Shown here: piece by piece, positions 1 to 10,953 of the stretch
How positions within the stretch are numbered: position 1 is the stretch's first letter
Layout: each line of letters begins with the position of its first letter
NCBI RefSeq assembly: GCF_900699045.1
Contig: NZ_CAADHL010000002.1
Span: forward strand, 248,001-312,000
Length of the DNA stretch: 64,000 bases
From: Candidatus Williamhamiltonella defendens
GTDB taxonomy: Bacteria > Pseudomonadota > Gammaproteobacteria > Enterobacterales > Enterobacteriaceae
Direction of reading: 5' to 3'
Program-made: the position numbers and the translations under genes
Notes under the pieces: generated by a model
What the model was told of the DNA's origin: nothing
The model's database searches: none
Seen by the model: only the letters and a program-made list of their open reading frames with translations

Positions 1-454
<454 letters not shown>

Positions 455-584
455 GATTAAAGTTTTATTCGTCATCACGTTCCGTTTTTCTGATCAATAA
501 TATTGAGATTTGATGCAAAGCTAGCTATTCGCTTTCATGAACCTAGATATCAATCAAATCAAGACAAAATGATATTGACTTTAG

Positions 585-620
585 GCTGTGTATTTTTGAT
601 TTAAAAATGCACAGCTTTTT
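585..620 (+). terminator. rpsU-dnaG intergenic terminator/attenuator
   Basis: A 13-bp stem (585-597 with 603-615, one G-U pair) closes a 5-base loop and is followed by TTTTT at 616-620, the form of an intrinsic terminator. In E. coli a partial terminator sits at this place between rpsU and dnaG and keeps primase far below S21 in amount. Conservation of position suggests the same role here. Confidence 0.85.
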
Positions 621-649
621 CGCGTTTTTATACAGGCGAATAAACGATT

Positions 650-2485
650 ATGGTTAGACGAATTCCTCGTAAATTTATCAATGACTTATTAACACGCACT
701 GATATAGCTGCTCTGATAGACGCGCGATTACCTCTGCAAAAAAAAGGGAAAAATTTTTATGCATGCTGCCCTTTTCATCATGAAAAAACGCCTTCATTTA
801 GTGTGAATGATGAAAAGCAGTTTTATCACTGTTTTGGCTGTGGAGCACACGGTAATGTGATCGATTTTTTAATGAAATTTGAACGCATGGAATTTGTTGA
901 AAGTATTGAAGAATTAGCCTCAATTCATGGTGTAGAAGTGCCGCGTGAAAAAACGGATGCCTTACAAGGACAGCTGCAACAACGCTATCATCAAAGGTAC
1001 AATTTGTATCAGTGGATGGAAAAACTCAATGCGTTTTATCAAAAGTCTCTGAAAGATCCGGCCGCTTATAAAGCGCGATATTATTTATCCAAACGTGGAT
1101 TAAATGACTCTATCATTGAGCTTTTTTCTATAGGATTCGCTTTACCGGGCTGGAGTAATTTATTGGATCATTTTGGTCAAGAAAACACATCTGAGCTAAA
1201 AGACGCGGGTATGCTGGTGATCAGTGATAACGGGCGAATTTACGATCGATTTCGTGAACGAATTACGTTCCCTATTCGTGATAAAAGAGGGAACGTAATC
1301 GCTTTTGGGGGCCGTGTTATAAACGAAGAGATGCCAAAGTATCTGAATTCACCGGAAACAGATATTTTTCATAAAGGTCGCCAACTCTATGGATTGTATG
1401 AGGCAAAACTCAGCCAATCTGATCTTAAACTATTATTAGTGCTAGAAGGTTATATGGATGTGCTAACTTTAGCACAGTTTGGTATTCGTTATGCCGTAGC
1501 CTCTTTAGGCACTGCCACCACTGAAGCACATATTCACTTAATGTTTCGAACCACCGATCAAATTGTTTGTTGTTATGATGGAGATAAAGCAGGTCGAAAA
1601 GCAGCATGGCGCGTTCTCGAAACTGCATTACCTTATCTGAATGACGGTCGCCAATTACGTTTTATCTTCTTACCCGAAGGCGAAGATCCCGATACCTTAC
1701 TTCGCTTAGAAGGGAAAGCGGCGTTTGAACAGCGAATTGAACAGGCTCAGTCTTTTTCAGCGTTTTTATTTGATACCGTAATGCTCGATATTGAACTTAA
1801 TCGCCCGGAAGGACGTGCAAAATTGAGTTCATTAGCTTTACCTTTAATTAATCAAGTACCAGGAGACACACTACGACTTTATTTAAGGCAAGAATTAGGT
1901 AAAAAATTAGGCATCTTAGAAGATCATCTGTTAGATAGATTACTGCCCAAAAAGGGAGCGAGTCAGATGCCTTATTCGAAGCAATTAAAACCTACTACGA
2001 TGCGTGTATTGATTGCATTACTAATACAAAATCCACGCTTAGCGAAAATAGTTCCTTCTTTGGAAAATATTCAACAGGAACGCATCGCGGGATTACCAAT
2101 TTTTATTGAGCTATTAGAGCATTGTCTTGTATGTCCTTGTTTGAATACAGCACATTTGCTGGAGCTTTACCGCGGCAAGAAATGCCAAAAACAGCTAGAA
2201 AAACTCTCTGCTTGGGGAGACATGGAGTTTAAAGAAGAGAAAATGATACAAATCATTTTTACAGATGCTTTAAATCATCTCTTTGATTCGATTTTGCAAC
2301 AAAGATTAGAAATACTGATTGCTCGATCGAGGGCACCTTTAGGTTTAAACAGATTAGAACGACAAGAAGTTCGTTTGATTATAGAAACCCTCAGTAAAAA
2401 AAATGAGGCATCAAAAAGATTCATTGGCAATAAACAAGGAGAACATACTCTATCATTGCCGCTTTTTTTTGGGCAGCGGCGATAA
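650..2485 (+). CDS. dnaG: DNA primase
   Basis: Makes RNA primers for replication at the fork with DnaB. The N-terminal zinc-binding domain keeps its ligands C40, H43, C61 and C64. The RNA polymerase/TOPRIM core follows, with the acidic motifs LVLEGYMDV and YDGDKAGRKAA at about residues 265-320, and then the C-terminal DnaB-binding helical domain. The start MVRRIPRKFINDLL aligns with the E. coli start. At 611 residues it is about 30 longer than E. coli DnaG. The extra residues lie after the normal C-terminus (...ETLSKK) and end LPLFFGQRR, so stop-codon read-on into the intergenic DNA is likely. Second gene of the rpsU-dnaG-rpoD operon. Confidence 0.97.
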   Translation: MVRRIPRKFINDLLTRTDIAALIDARLPLQKKGKNFYACCPFHHEKTPSFSVNDEKQFYHCFGCGAHGNVIDFLMKFERMEFVESIEELASIHGVEVPREKTDALQGQLQQRYHQRYNLYQWMEKLNAFYQKSLKDPAAYKARYYLSKRGLNDSIIELFSIGFALPGWSNLLDHFGQENTSELKDAGMLVISDNGRIYDRFRERITFPIRDKRGNVIAFGGRVINEEMPKYLNSPETDIFHKGRQLYGLYEAKLSQSDLKLLLVLEGYMDVLTLAQFGIRYAVASLGTATTEAHIHLMFRTTDQIVCCYDGDKAGRKAAWRVLETALPYLNDGRQLRFIFLPEGEDPDTLLRLEGKAAFEQRIEQAQSFSAFLFDTVMLDIELNRPEGRAKLSSLALPLINQVPGDTLRLYLRQELGKKLGILEDHLLDRLLPKKGASQMPYSKQLKPTTMRVLIALLIQNPRLAKIVPSLENIQQERIAGLPIFIELLEHCLVCPCLNTAHLLELYRGKKCQKQLEKLSAWGDMEFKEEKMIQIIFTDALNHLFDSILQQRLEILIARSRAPLGLNRLERQEVRLIIETLSKKNEASKRFIGNKQGEHTLSLPLFFGQRR

Positions 2486-2560
2486 ATATCAGCCCAAAAA
2501 ACGATTGTTGGCTATTTTTTGCCGATGAATACCAACCCAGATACTAATGTGGACAGCCTT

Positions 2561-4393
2561 ATGGAACAAAACCCACAATCACAACTCAAATTACTTATTG
2601 CCCGCGGTAAAGAGCAGGGTTACTTGACCTATGCTGAAGTTAATGATCATCTGCCAGAAGATATTGTGGATTCTGATCAAATTGAAGACATCATTCAAAT
2701 GATTAACGATATGGGCATACAGGTCGTAGAACAAGCCCCTGATGCAGATGATTTAATGCTGGCGGAAAATACAGGAGAAACGCATGATGATGCTGTCGAA
2801 GCAGCCACACAGGTGCTTTCGAGTGTTGAATCCGAAATTGGACGTACCACTGATCCTGTGCGTATGTACATGCGTGAAATGGGTACCGTTGAATTACTGA
2901 CACGAGAAGGTGAAATTGACATTGCTAAACGCATCGAAGAAGGCATTCATCAAGTGCAATGTTCGGTGGCTGAATATCCCGAAGCCATCACTTATTTGTT
3001 AGAGCAATATGATCGTGTTGAGCTGGGCGCTATCAGATTATCGGATTTAATCAATGGTTTTGTTGATCCTAACATTCAGGAAAACGTACTTCCTAGTGCC
3101 ATTCATGTTGGATCTGAGCTTTCAGATACAGAAATTGATGATGAAGAGGACTCTGACACAAGCGCAGTTGAGGACGATAACAGCATTGATCCTGAGTTAG
3201 CACAGCAAAAATTTTCTGAATTACGGGCACAATATGAAAGCACTCGTACAGCGATAAAACAAAAGGGACGGCATCATCTGACCACTGCCACTGAAATTTT
3301 AAAGCTAGCGGAAATTTTTAAACAGTTTAGTTTAGTACCAAAACAATTTGATTATTTGGTGAGCAGTATGCGATCTATGATGGATCGAGTGCGGATTCAA
3401 GAGAGATTGATTCTTAAGCTTTGTGTTGAACAATGCAAAATACCTAAGAAAAATTTCATAGAATTATTTTTGAATAACGAAACCAACAATAGCTGGCTCA
3501 AAATAGCATTAGCGATGAAAAAACCTTGGGTAGAAAAACTCAATGATGTCTTGGAAGACGTTCAAAGTAATGTGCAAAAATTACGAAAAATAGAAGAAGA
3601 AACCGGTTTATCTATTGAGCAGGTCAAGGATATTAATCGTCGTATGGCGATAGGTGAGGCTAAGGCGCGTCGGGCGAAAAAAGAAATGGTTGAGGCCAAT
3701 TTACGGTTGGTCATTTCTATTGCTAAAAAATACACTAATCGGGGCCTACAATTTTTAGATTTAATCCAAGAAGGCAATATTGGCTTAATGAAAGCCGTTG
3801 ATAAATTTGAATACCGTCGCGGTTACAAATTCTCAACTTATGCCACTTGGTGGATACGTCAGGCCATCACGCGTTCGATTGCAGATCAGGCTCGTACCAT
3901 TCGTATTCCAGTGCATATGATTGAGACCATCAACAAACTCAATCGTGTTTCTCGTCAAATGCTGCAAGAGATGGGCAGAGAACCAGCCCCGGAAGAATTA
4001 GCAGAACGCATGTTGATGCCTGAAGAAAAAATTCGAAAAGTTTTGAAAATAGCCAAAGAACCTATTTCTATGGAAACGCCTATTGGTGACGATGATGATT
4101 CACATTTGGGAGACTTTATTGAAGATACAACGCTAGAGCTGCCTTTGGATTCAGCGACGTCAGAAAGTTTGCGTTTGGCCACCCACGATGTGCTCGCAGG
4201 TTTGACAGCTCGTGAAGCAAAAGTATTACGAATGCGTTTTGGTATCGATATGAACACAGACCATACTTTAGAAGAAGTGGGTAAACAGTTTGATGTCACA
4301 CGTGAGCGTATTCGTCAAATTGAAGCAAAAGCACTGCGTAAATTACGACACCCAAGTCGTTCAGATGTATTAAAAAGTTTCTTAGACGATTGA
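2561..4393 (+). CDS. rpoD: RNA polymerase primary sigma factor (sigma 70)
   Basis: Housekeeping sigma factor that directs core RNA polymerase to -10/-35 promoters. All parts are present: region 1.1 at the N-terminus, an acidic non-conserved region (about 130-370), the core-binding and -10 helices of region 2 ([27 protein letters not shown]), region 3, and the region 4 helix-turn-helix ([20 protein letters not shown]). I chose ATG 2561 because [10 protein letters not shown] is the family start. In-frame TTG 2519 and ATG 2525 would add 12-14 unconserved residues and cannot be excluded. Product 610 residues; E. coli has 613. It follows dnaG by 75 bases as last gene of the operon. Confidence 0.97.
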   Translation: MEQNPQSQLKLLIARGKEQGYLTYAEVNDHLPEDIVDSDQIEDIIQMINDMGIQVVEQAPDADDLMLAENTGETHDDAVEAATQVLSSVESEIGRTTDPVRMYMREMGTVELLTREGEIDIAKRIEEGIHQVQCSVAEYPEAITYLLEQYDRVELGAIRLSDLINGFVDPNIQENVLPSAIHVGSELSDTEIDDEEDSDTSAVEDDNSIDPELAQQKFSELRAQYESTRTAIKQKGRHHLTTATEILKLAEIFKQFSLVPKQFDYLVSSMRSMMDRVRIQERLILKLCVEQCKIPKKNFIELFLNNETNNSWLKIALAMKKPWVEKLNDVLEDVQSNVQKLRKIEEETGLSIEQVKDINRRMAIGEAKARRAKKEMVEANLRLVISIAKKYTNRGLQFLDLIQEGNIGLMKAVDKFEYRRGYKFSTYATWWIRQAITRSIADQARTIRIPVHMIETINKLNRVSRQMLQEMGREPAPEELAERMLMPEEKIRKVLKIAKEPISMETPIGDDDDSHLGDFIEDTTLELPLDSATSESLRLATHDVLAGLTAREAKVLRMRFGIDMNTDHTLEEVGKQFDVTRERIRQIEAKALRKLRHPSRSDVLKSFLDD

Positions 4394-4519
4394 ACATCAT
4401 CTCGTTTTGGTTCTGATAAAGACAAGCATGACGGTGACTGTTACTTCAAACATAAAATTTTTGTTTTTATTTTTTTATTTCTTAATGCAGTCGTCAGAGT
4501 GACTCTAAAGGAAACAAAT

Positions 4520-6004
4520 ATGGCTGTCAATAAAGCCGATCAAGCCCAAGCCTGTGATCTTGTGATTTTTGGTGCGAAAGGCGATTTAGCGCGTCGAAAA
4601 CTTCTTCCTTCTCTTTATCAACTCGAAAGAGCAAATTACCTTCATCCAGACACTCGTATCATAGGTGTGGGGCGCGCTAATTGGGACAAAAATACTTACT
4701 CAGAATTTGTCAAAGAATCCTTGCACACATTTTTAATAAAGGATTTGGTGGAACCACTTCTTTGGCAAAAATTTCAATCTCGTCTTAATTTTTGCACTTT
4801 AGATGTGAGAGAACAGGACAATTTTGTGCGTTTAAAAATGATGTTGGATCAAAAAAATCGGATCACTCTTAATTATCTCGCAATGCCTCCTGACACTTTT
4901 GGATCCATTTGTAAAGGATTGGCACAAGCGAAGCTCAATAATAAGCCCACTAGAGTTGTGATGGAAAAACCTTTAGGCACAAATTTGAGTTCATCTAGAG
5001 CGATTAATGATCAAGTGGCAATATATTTTGATGAATCACAGGTCTATCGTATTGATCATTATTTAGGGAAAGAGCCCGTGCTAAATTTGTTGGCACTGCG
5101 TTTTTCAAATTCTTTTTTTTCTACAAATTGGGATAACCGGACTGTTGAACAGGTGCAAATTACCGTCGCGGAAAAAGTCGGGATTGAAGGGCGATGGGGT
5201 TATTTTGATAATGTAGGACAAATGAGAGACATGGTACAAAGTCACTTGTTACAAGTGTTAGCTATGATTGCTATGGCACCACCCGTCGATCTCACAACCG
5301 ACCGTATTCGTGATGAAAAAGTGAAAGTGTTAAGATCATTGCGCCCTATTAATGCATCGAATGTAAAAAAAAATACGATACGGGGGCAATATACTGCAGG
5401 TTTTATTCATGGCAAAAACGTACTAGGGTATTTAGAAGAAACGGGTGCAAACAAAAACAGTAATACTGAAACTTTTGTTGCTATTCGTGTAGATATCGAC
5501 AATTGGCGTTGGGCAGGTGTTCCTTTTTATTTACGCACAGGGAAACGATTGAAAGAGAAATGTTCTGAAGTAGTGATTTACTTTAAACCTCCACCTATGA
5601 ATTTATTTCATCATTCTTATCAGTCACTCCCACAAAATAAATTGATTATTCGTTTGCAGCCTGATGAAGGGATAGAAATTCAGGTACTCAATAAAGTACC
5701 AAGCTTAAATCATAAGCAGCGATTACAACTGACCAAGCTCTATTTGAGTTTTTTTGAAACTTTTAATCAACACATTCCAGATGCATATGAGCGTCTTTTA
5801 TTGGAAGCTATGCGAGGGATCCAGTCTCTCTTTGTTCGTAGAGATGAAGTTGAGGAGGCCTGGAAATGGGTTGATTCTATCGTACAGGCATGGGAAACAG
5901 AATATCTCACGCCAAAATTTTACGCCGCGGGTACTTGGGGACCAGAGGCATCTATAGAAATGATAAAAAAAGAGGGATATATATGGCATGAGTTTAATAA
6001 ATAA
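4520..6004 (+). CDS. zwf: Glucose-6-phosphate 1-dehydrogenase
   Basis: Oxidises glucose-6-phosphate to 6-phosphogluconolactone with NADP+, the entry of the oxidative pentose phosphate pathway and a main source of NADPH. The dinucleotide-binding fingerprint GAKGDLARRK lies near the N-terminus, the substrate/active-site motif RIDHYLGKE in the middle, and the EKPLG and RWGYFD family motifs are intact. About 494 residues (E. coli 491). ATG 4520 is chosen over an upstream in-frame GTG (4499) because an AAAGGA binding site sits 8 bases before it and MAV begins the family proteins. The E. coli neighbours hexR, pykA, edd and eda are not found beside it. Confidence 0.97.
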   Translation: MAVNKADQAQACDLVIFGAKGDLARRKLLPSLYQLERANYLHPDTRIIGVGRANWDKNTYSEFVKESLHTFLIKDLVEPLLWQKFQSRLNFCTLDVREQDNFVRLKMMLDQKNRITLNYLAMPPDTFGSICKGLAQAKLNNKPTRVVMEKPLGTNLSSSRAINDQVAIYFDESQVYRIDHYLGKEPVLNLLALRFSNSFFSTNWDNRTVEQVQITVAEKVGIEGRWGYFDNVGQMRDMVQSHLLQVLAMIAMAPPVDLTTDRIRDEKVKVLRSLRPINASNVKKNTIRGQYTAGFIHGKNVLGYLEETGANKNSNTETFVAIRVDIDNWRWAGVPFYLRTGKRLKEKCSEVVIYFKPPPMNLFHHSYQSLPQNKLIIRLQPDEGIEIQVLNKVPSLNHKQRLQLTKLYLSFFETFNQHIPDAYERLLLEAMRGIQSLFVRRDEVEEAWKWVDSIVQAWETEYLTPKFYAAGTWGPEASIEMIKKEGYIWHEFNK

Positions 6005-7070
6005 TTTGAGTAACCTTTTTTATTTAAATTATTTAAAAGGATAGTTAAATTTTAAAATAAATAATGTTTATTTTTATAAGAAATATTTGATTTAAATAAA
6101 ATGTTTCTTATTATCTTTATTTTAAAAAAATAATAAAAATTAACATCAATAAAAATATCACTAAAAATTCCAGAAATGGCTAATATAGAAACTCATTTCT
6201 GCCATTTTAAATTTAAAAATAATTTTGTTTTTATGTCAATATGATTTGTATCATATTTTTTACAATGATCAGACTAAAAGATTCGAGTGATGTTACCAAT
6301 GTATTGTACTACTTTTGTAGGAATAGTTTGCATAAGAGACTTTGTAAGTCCTACCTGTAGAAATGCTTTTATCAACAGATACAGTTAACCGTAATAACTG
6401 CTCTCACTGACTGCTCCTATTTGTTTTTTACAGACCTGATTAGTAATTTCCTTTTTTGTAAAACCATTAAGAAGCAATAATAAAATATTAAATTATTTTC
6501 AGTTAATATCGCTACTGAACTATCCGCACCATATAAACAGCGTTCTAAAGGAGGGAAAAGAACGCGCCATTCTAACTTAAATGCGATCTCACTTATATCC
6601 ATATGAATGAATACCTATTGTATGTTATATGGATTTTTTATATTATAAATAATAAATGTTTTTTATATTTAAAAACCTTTTCGAATCCATTAAAATTATT
6701 TAAAAAAGAAAATAGCGGTTCTATTATTTTATTAATTGAATCTTAAAATGTGAGCGATTGTTAATTAATTTTTATTTAAAATTTCTAATAAATATTATTT
6801 TATATTATAATTCTTTATAAGAAGCCAATTCTTATATAAATATTAGAACATAAACTATTAATTATTATTAATATTTCATTTTTTATCATTTTTTTCTTAA
6901 ATTAAAATTTTTTATTTTTATTAAAATTAATTATATAAAATTAATATAAATTTTTATTTATAGGGTGAAATATGTATTATGGAAGATAAAAAATTAATAA
7001 AAATAGTTAAATTTTGTAAATAAATTGTTTTTATCGCTCAATAAATGGTTTTTAAATAAAATAAAAACCA
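6005..7070. other. Long A+T-rich intergenic void between zwf and znuB
   Basis: Over 1 kb with no credible gene. The DNA is extremely A+T rich, with homopolymer runs and stop codons in all frames. A 61-codon reading frame on the minus strand (6417-6602) has no recognisable features. In E. coli hexR and pykA lie between zwf and lpxM, so this may be what remains of lost genes, but no residue of either is readable. Confidence 0.6.
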
Positions 7071-7859
7071 TCAAAGATTTTGGGATTTTTTTAATAAACT
7101 CAGTAAAAACATTACTGTGGCACAGAGTACAACAGAAGGGCCTGCAGGGGTGTCATAAAAAGCAGATAAAGCCAGCCCGCCGGTCACAGCTAAAATACCT
7201 ACTATAATACCTATGCCTGCCATTTGTTCAGGTGTGTGAGCAAAACTACGAGCAGTCGCAGAAGGGATAATTAACAACGAGCTGATGATCAAGACACCCA
7301 CAAATTTCATAGAAAGGGCAATCGTCACACTTACAAGAAACATCAAAAGCATTTGATTTTTTTTTAAATTAATGCCTTCTACATAAGCTAACTCTGCACT
7401 AATTGTAATTGCAAGCAGTTGACACCACTTCCAAAGTAATAACGATAATACGAGCATGACTCCAGATGAAATTAAAAAAATATCATTGATTGTCACAGAT
7501 AATAAATCTCCAAATAAGTACGCCATGAGATCTATTCTGACATTGGACATTAAACTGACAATGACTAAACCAAGAGATAAGGCACTGTGTGCTAAAATAC
7601 CCAACAAAGTATCTACGGGGAGTTGATATTGCCCCTCTAACCACACAAGCAAGCACGTCAATAATAAGGTAATAAAAATTACTGCATAAAACGGATTAAC
7701 ATTAAGTAACAACCCGAAAGCGACACCTAATAAAGAAGCATGAGCGAGAGTATCGCCAAAATAAGACATGCGTCGCCAAATAATAAAAGAGCCTAACGGC
7801 CCTGCGGCAGTGGCCAGTAATATGCCAGCTAGCCAGCCAGGAAAAAGTAACTCAATCAT
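7071..7859 (-). CDS. znuB: Zinc ABC transporter, membrane subunit
   Basis: Integral membrane permease of the high-affinity ZnuABC zinc importer. It is hydrophobic throughout, with about seven or eight membrane segments. Family motifs are [18 protein letters not shown] near the N-terminus, [13 protein letters not shown], and the C-terminal [14 protein letters not shown]. The start [13 protein letters not shown] at 7859 matches E. coli; a longer frame to 7949 would add a hydrophilic stretch inside znuC. It overlaps the end of znuC by 8 bases, as expected for translational coupling in a znuCB operon. About 262 residues (E. coli 261). Confidence 0.96.
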   Translation of the reverse strand: MIELLFPGWLAGILLATAAGPLGSFIIWRRMSYFGDTLAHASLLGVAFGLLLNVNPFYAVIFITLLLTCLLVWLEGQYQLPVDTLLGILAHSALSLGLVIVSLMSNVRIDLMAYLFGDLLSVTINDIFLISSGVMLVLSLLLWKWCQLLAITISAELAYVEGINLKKNQMLLMFLVSVTIALSMKFVGVLIISSLLIIPSATARSFAHTPEQMAGIGIIVGILAVTGGLALSAFYDTPAGPSVVLCATVMFLLSLLKKSQNL

Positions 7860-8598
7860 GAGTTGAGTGCCGGTGTAGCGATTTTTTTTCTTCTTTTGCG
7901 TCATGATGATGACGATAGAGGGCCAGCCGCTCAACCCCCGACTTGCCAAACATCGCGATAAATTCCGGATGTACAGAAATCATTTTAGGGACACCAAAAC
8001 AGCAGATGTGTTGGTTAAGGCAGAGGACTTCGTTTGTTTGCGCCATCACTAAATGCAAATCGTGAGAGACCATCAGAACCGCACAATTGAGTTCATTTCT
8101 TAACTTTTCTATTAAGTCATATAGGGCTAACTGGCCATTAGCATCGACCCCTTGAGTGGGCTCATCCAATACCAAAATTGCTGGTTTATTAAGAAGCGCT
8201 CTAGCTAGCAATATCCTTTGATTTTCTCCTCCCGATAATTTTTGCATAGGTTCATTCAATAAGTGCAAAGATTTAACGCGTTCCAATGCAGATAAAACAT
8301 GCTCTAATTTTATTTTTGGTTTTAAGCTCATAAAACGTTTTACTGTTAAAGGCAAATTTGGATCTAAATGTAATTTTTGAGGAACATAGCCTATTTGCAG
8401 ATGAGATTGACGGATCACGCTTCCTTCTGTTGGAGAAATCAAACCTAATATAATACGTACAAGAGTAGATTTACCTGCGCCGTTAGGGCCGATTAAAGTG
8501 AGTATCTTTCCTGAATAGAGAGAAAAAGAAATGTCTGATAAAACTTTTTTAGCGCCAAAAAAAACTGATACTTTATTTAAAGTGATTAATGAAGACAT
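7852..8598 (-). CDS. znuC: Zinc ABC transporter, ATP-binding subunit
   Basis: ATPase subunit that powers zinc import. Walker [10 protein letters not shown] (about residues 38-46), signature LSGGENQR, Walker [13 protein letters not shown] and the switch histidine in VSHDLH are all present. 248 residues, close to E. coli (251). The znuA gene lies divergently 66 bases away, with a candidate Zur operator between them; znuB follows with overlap. Confidence 0.97.
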   Translation of the reverse strand: MSSLITLNKVSVFFGAKKVLSDISFSLYSGKILTLIGPNGAGKSTLVRIILGLISPTEGSVIRQSHLQIGYVPQKLHLDPNLPLTVKRFMSLKPKIKLEHVLSALERVKSLHLLNEPMQKLSGGENQRILLARALLNKPAILVLDEPTQGVDANGQLALYDLIEKLRNELNCAVLMVSHDLHLVMAQTNEVLCLNQHICCFGVPKMISVHPEFIAMFGKSGVERLALYRHHHDAKEEKKSLHRHSTHD

Positions 8599-8625
8599 AT
8601 GATTTGATTTTTAGAATACATATAA

Positions 8626-8640
8626 TGTTATAATATTATA
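8626..8640. promoter_or_regulatory. Candidate Zur operator in the znuC/znuA divergent promoter
   Basis: TGTTATAATATTATA lies in the 66-base gap between the divergent starts. It matches the left half and centre of the enterobacterial Zur box core (TGTTATAATATAACA), with a degraded right half. In E. coli one Zur box in this gap represses both znuA and znuCB when zinc is plentiful. The setting supports the call, but the zur gene is not in this window. Confidence 0.65.
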
Positions 8641-8664
8641 TTAAATTTACCAGAGCGAATATTC

Positions 8665-9588
8665 ATGATGTTATTCCATTTTAATTTTTTAAAAAGAAAA
8701 ATAAATTTGCATCAAGGCATTTGTGCGGCGATTTTAATCTTAACCTGTTGTTTTAAAATGGTATCGGCTGCAGTTGTGACTTCGATACGCCCTCTTGGTT
8801 TTATTGCTGAAGCGATTTCAGACGGTATTATGCCTGTAAAAGTTTTATTACCGATAGGTGCCTCTCCGCATGATTATGCGTTGCGTCCATCGGATATTAA
8901 GGCCATTAATAACGCTAGTTTAATTGTTTCAGTTGATCCAACAATGGAAGCCTTTTTAGTTAAACCGTTAGAATCCATACCCGTCAATAAAAAAATAACC
9001 ATTTCTAAACTACCTGAAGTACAGCGTTTATTGATATCCAGTCAAGATTCGGGCCAGCATGCGCATCATGCAAATTTTTATAATATGCACCTTTGGCTGT
9101 CACCTGAAATAGGGACATTAATCGCAATCAATATTTACCATCAGCTACTAAAATTAAATCCTAATGATAAAAAACGATTAGATGACAATTTAAAAAATTT
9201 TAAAAATCAAATAGATAAAACTATTCAAAAAATTTCGGATATGCTCTATCCCGTTAGAAAAAAAGGATATTTTGTTTTTCATGATGCTTATGGTTATTTT
9301 GAAAAACAGTTTAATCTCTCTCCTTTGGGCTACTTCACGCTCAATCCTTTAATCCAACCGGGTGTAGAACGTTTACATAAAATTCAATCTCAGCTCACTG
9401 CTAAAAAAGCAGTTTGTATTTTTGCGGAGCCTCAATTTAAGCCCGCTGTTATTAATGCTTTGGCTCAAGGAACAGCCGTTCGCGCAGGAGTTTTAGATCC
9501 ATTAGGAAGCAAAATTCCAATGAATAAAGACAGCTATATGAAATTTTTTCTTGAGTTATCAATGCAATATTATACCTGCTTAAAATAA
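8665..9588 (+). CDS. znuA: Zinc ABC transporter, periplasmic zinc-binding protein
   Basis: Binds zinc in the periplasm and hands it to ZnuBC. A basic N-terminus and hydrophobic stretch (ICAAILILTCC) form a signal peptide ending near VSA-AVV. Zinc-ligand histidines are seen in ASPHDYALRPSD, in NMHLWLSPE and in VFHDAYGYFE. The His/Asp-rich loop of enterobacterial ZnuA is reduced to a few residues (SGQHAHHANF). 307 residues (E. coli 310). mepM starts one base after its stop. ATG 8668 directly after the first ATG is an equal start. Confidence 0.96.
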   Translation: MMLFHFNFLKRKINLHQGICAAILILTCCFKMVSAAVVTSIRPLGFIAEAISDGIMPVKVLLPIGASPHDYALRPSDIKAINNASLIVSVDPTMEAFLVKPLESIPVNKKITISKLPEVQRLLISSQDSGQHAHHANFYNMHLWLSPEIGTLIAINIYHQLLKLNPNDKKRLDDNLKNFKNQIDKTIQKISDMLYPVRKKGYFVFHDAYGYFEKQFNLSPLGYFTLNPLIQPGVERLHKIQSQLTAKKAVCIFAEPQFKPAVINALAQGTAVRAGVLDPLGSKIPMNKDSYMKFFLELSMQYYTCLK

Positions 9589-9589
9589 A

Positions 9590-10921
9590 ATGAATAGGGA
9601 TCTTCCATTGCAAAAATTAACTCAGAACATCGCTTTGGTTTATCACAATTTAGGGCGCCTACAGTGTTGGAGGCTCACTTCATCCGCTTTCCTTATTTTA
9701 TTTTTTATTTTGTTACAAACTCTCATACATTCTCCTAAAAAAAAAATGGAATCGATTGTTTCTCATATCCCTTTTACTTCTTCTTTACCTGAAGATACGG
9801 ATTTTATTGATCAATCAGATCAATCCAAATTTGATGAGACACCTGAAGATGAATTAAATGATGAAGAAATTCATGCCAATAACGTTCAGGAGCATGTCAT
9901 TGCATTAGGCGACACCCTCGGAACCGTTTTAACACAATATGGTATTGATATTTCAGATATTGCATTATTGTCGGATAATAATCCCGCATTACGTCATTTA
10001 AAAACAGGTCAGGAGATTTCTTGGAAAATTAACGGGGAAAGTAATTTAGAGCAATTAACTTGGAGGGTTTCTAGGAGTGAAACTCGTATTTATGATCGCA
10101 TAGACCATCATTTCAAAGAAACTCAAATACTTCAGAAAGGCGAATGGCGTTCTAGCCTCTTAAACGGACATCTAGATGGTAATTTCATCGACAGTGCAAA
10201 AAAAGCAGGATTAACTGCTTCAGAAATACACGCTGTCGTAAAGGCATTACAGTGGAAATTCGATTTTAATAAATTACAGAAAAACGATCCATTTTTTACG
10301 TTATTCTCGCGTGAATACTTAAATGGCGAAAATAATCAAAGTCGATTACTGGGCGTTCGAATTTTTTCAGGAGGCAAAAATTATTACGCAATAAGAGACG
10401 AAGATGGTTTATTTTACGATGAAAAAGGGGAAAGCGTAGCACAGGGTTTTATGCGTTTCCCTACGTTAAAACAGTTCAAGGTTTCTTCTGGTTTTAATCC
10501 AAAGCGTCTTAATCCAGTGACAAACCGGATTTTGCCTCATAAAGGTGTGGATTTTTCAATGCCAATAGGAACGCCCATTTTAGCCACAGGGGATGGAGAA
10601 ATTTTGGTTGCTAAACACACTGGTGCCGCGGGAAACCTTGTAACTCTCCGGCATGGCCGCCAATACAGCACACGTTATATGCATTTAAATAAATTACTGG
10701 TTAAACCAGGACAAAAAGTAAAACGTGGTGATCGAATTGCGTTATCTGGCAGCACAGGTCGCTCTACAGGTCCTCATCTTCACTATGAATTTTGGATTAA
10801 TCAACAACCGGTTAACCCGATTACGGTTAAATTACCTGCTACAAAAAATTTAACAGACTCAGCGCTTCGTCATTATTTACAAATGAGTCAAAATACCATT
10901 GCGCAGTTAAACTCTATTTAA
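9590..10921 (+). CDS. mepM: Murein DD-endopeptidase, M23 family
   Basis: Cuts D-Ala-mDAP crosslinks to allow insertion of new glycan strands. The order is an N-terminal membrane anchor (FLILFFILLQTL, about residues 35-47), an acidic linker, a LysM/OapA-like region (ALGDTLGTVLTQYG), and a C-terminal LytM/M23 domain with the zinc motif HKGVDFSMP and the catalytic GPHLHYEFW. 443 residues (E. coli 440). It directly follows znuA, as the E. coli gene is adjacent to znuA (divergent there), and precedes lpxM as part of the same conserved cluster. Confidence 0.95.
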   Translation: MNRDLPLQKLTQNIALVYHNLGRLQCWRLTSSAFLILFFILLQTLIHSPKKKMESIVSHIPFTSSLPEDTDFIDQSDQSKFDETPEDELNDEEIHANNVQEHVIALGDTLGTVLTQYGIDISDIALLSDNNPALRHLKTGQEISWKINGESNLEQLTWRVSRSETRIYDRIDHHFKETQILQKGEWRSSLLNGHLDGNFIDSAKKAGLTASEIHAVVKALQWKFDFNKLQKNDPFFTLFSREYLNGENNQSRLLGVRIFSGGKNYYAIRDEDGLFYDEKGESVAQGFMRFPTLKQFKVSSGFNPKRLNPVTNRILPHKGVDFSMPIGTPILATGDGEILVAKHTGAAGNLVTLRHGRQYSTRYMHLNKLLVKPGQKVKRGDRIALSGSTGRSTGPHLHYEFWINQQPVNPITVKLPATKNLTDSALRHYLQMSQNTIAQLNSI

Positions 10922-10953
10922 GTTGTGCTTAAAACAATCGAGCCGTAAATTTT

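Noticed and set aside
2695..2946. Minus-strand reading frames inside rpoD (also 3562-3777 and 3955-4299)
   Set aside because: They lie opposite a full-length, highly conserved sigma 70 gene and have no recognisable protein features.
5754..5989. Additional frames inside zwf on both strands
   Set aside because: Shadows of the conserved zwf C-terminus.
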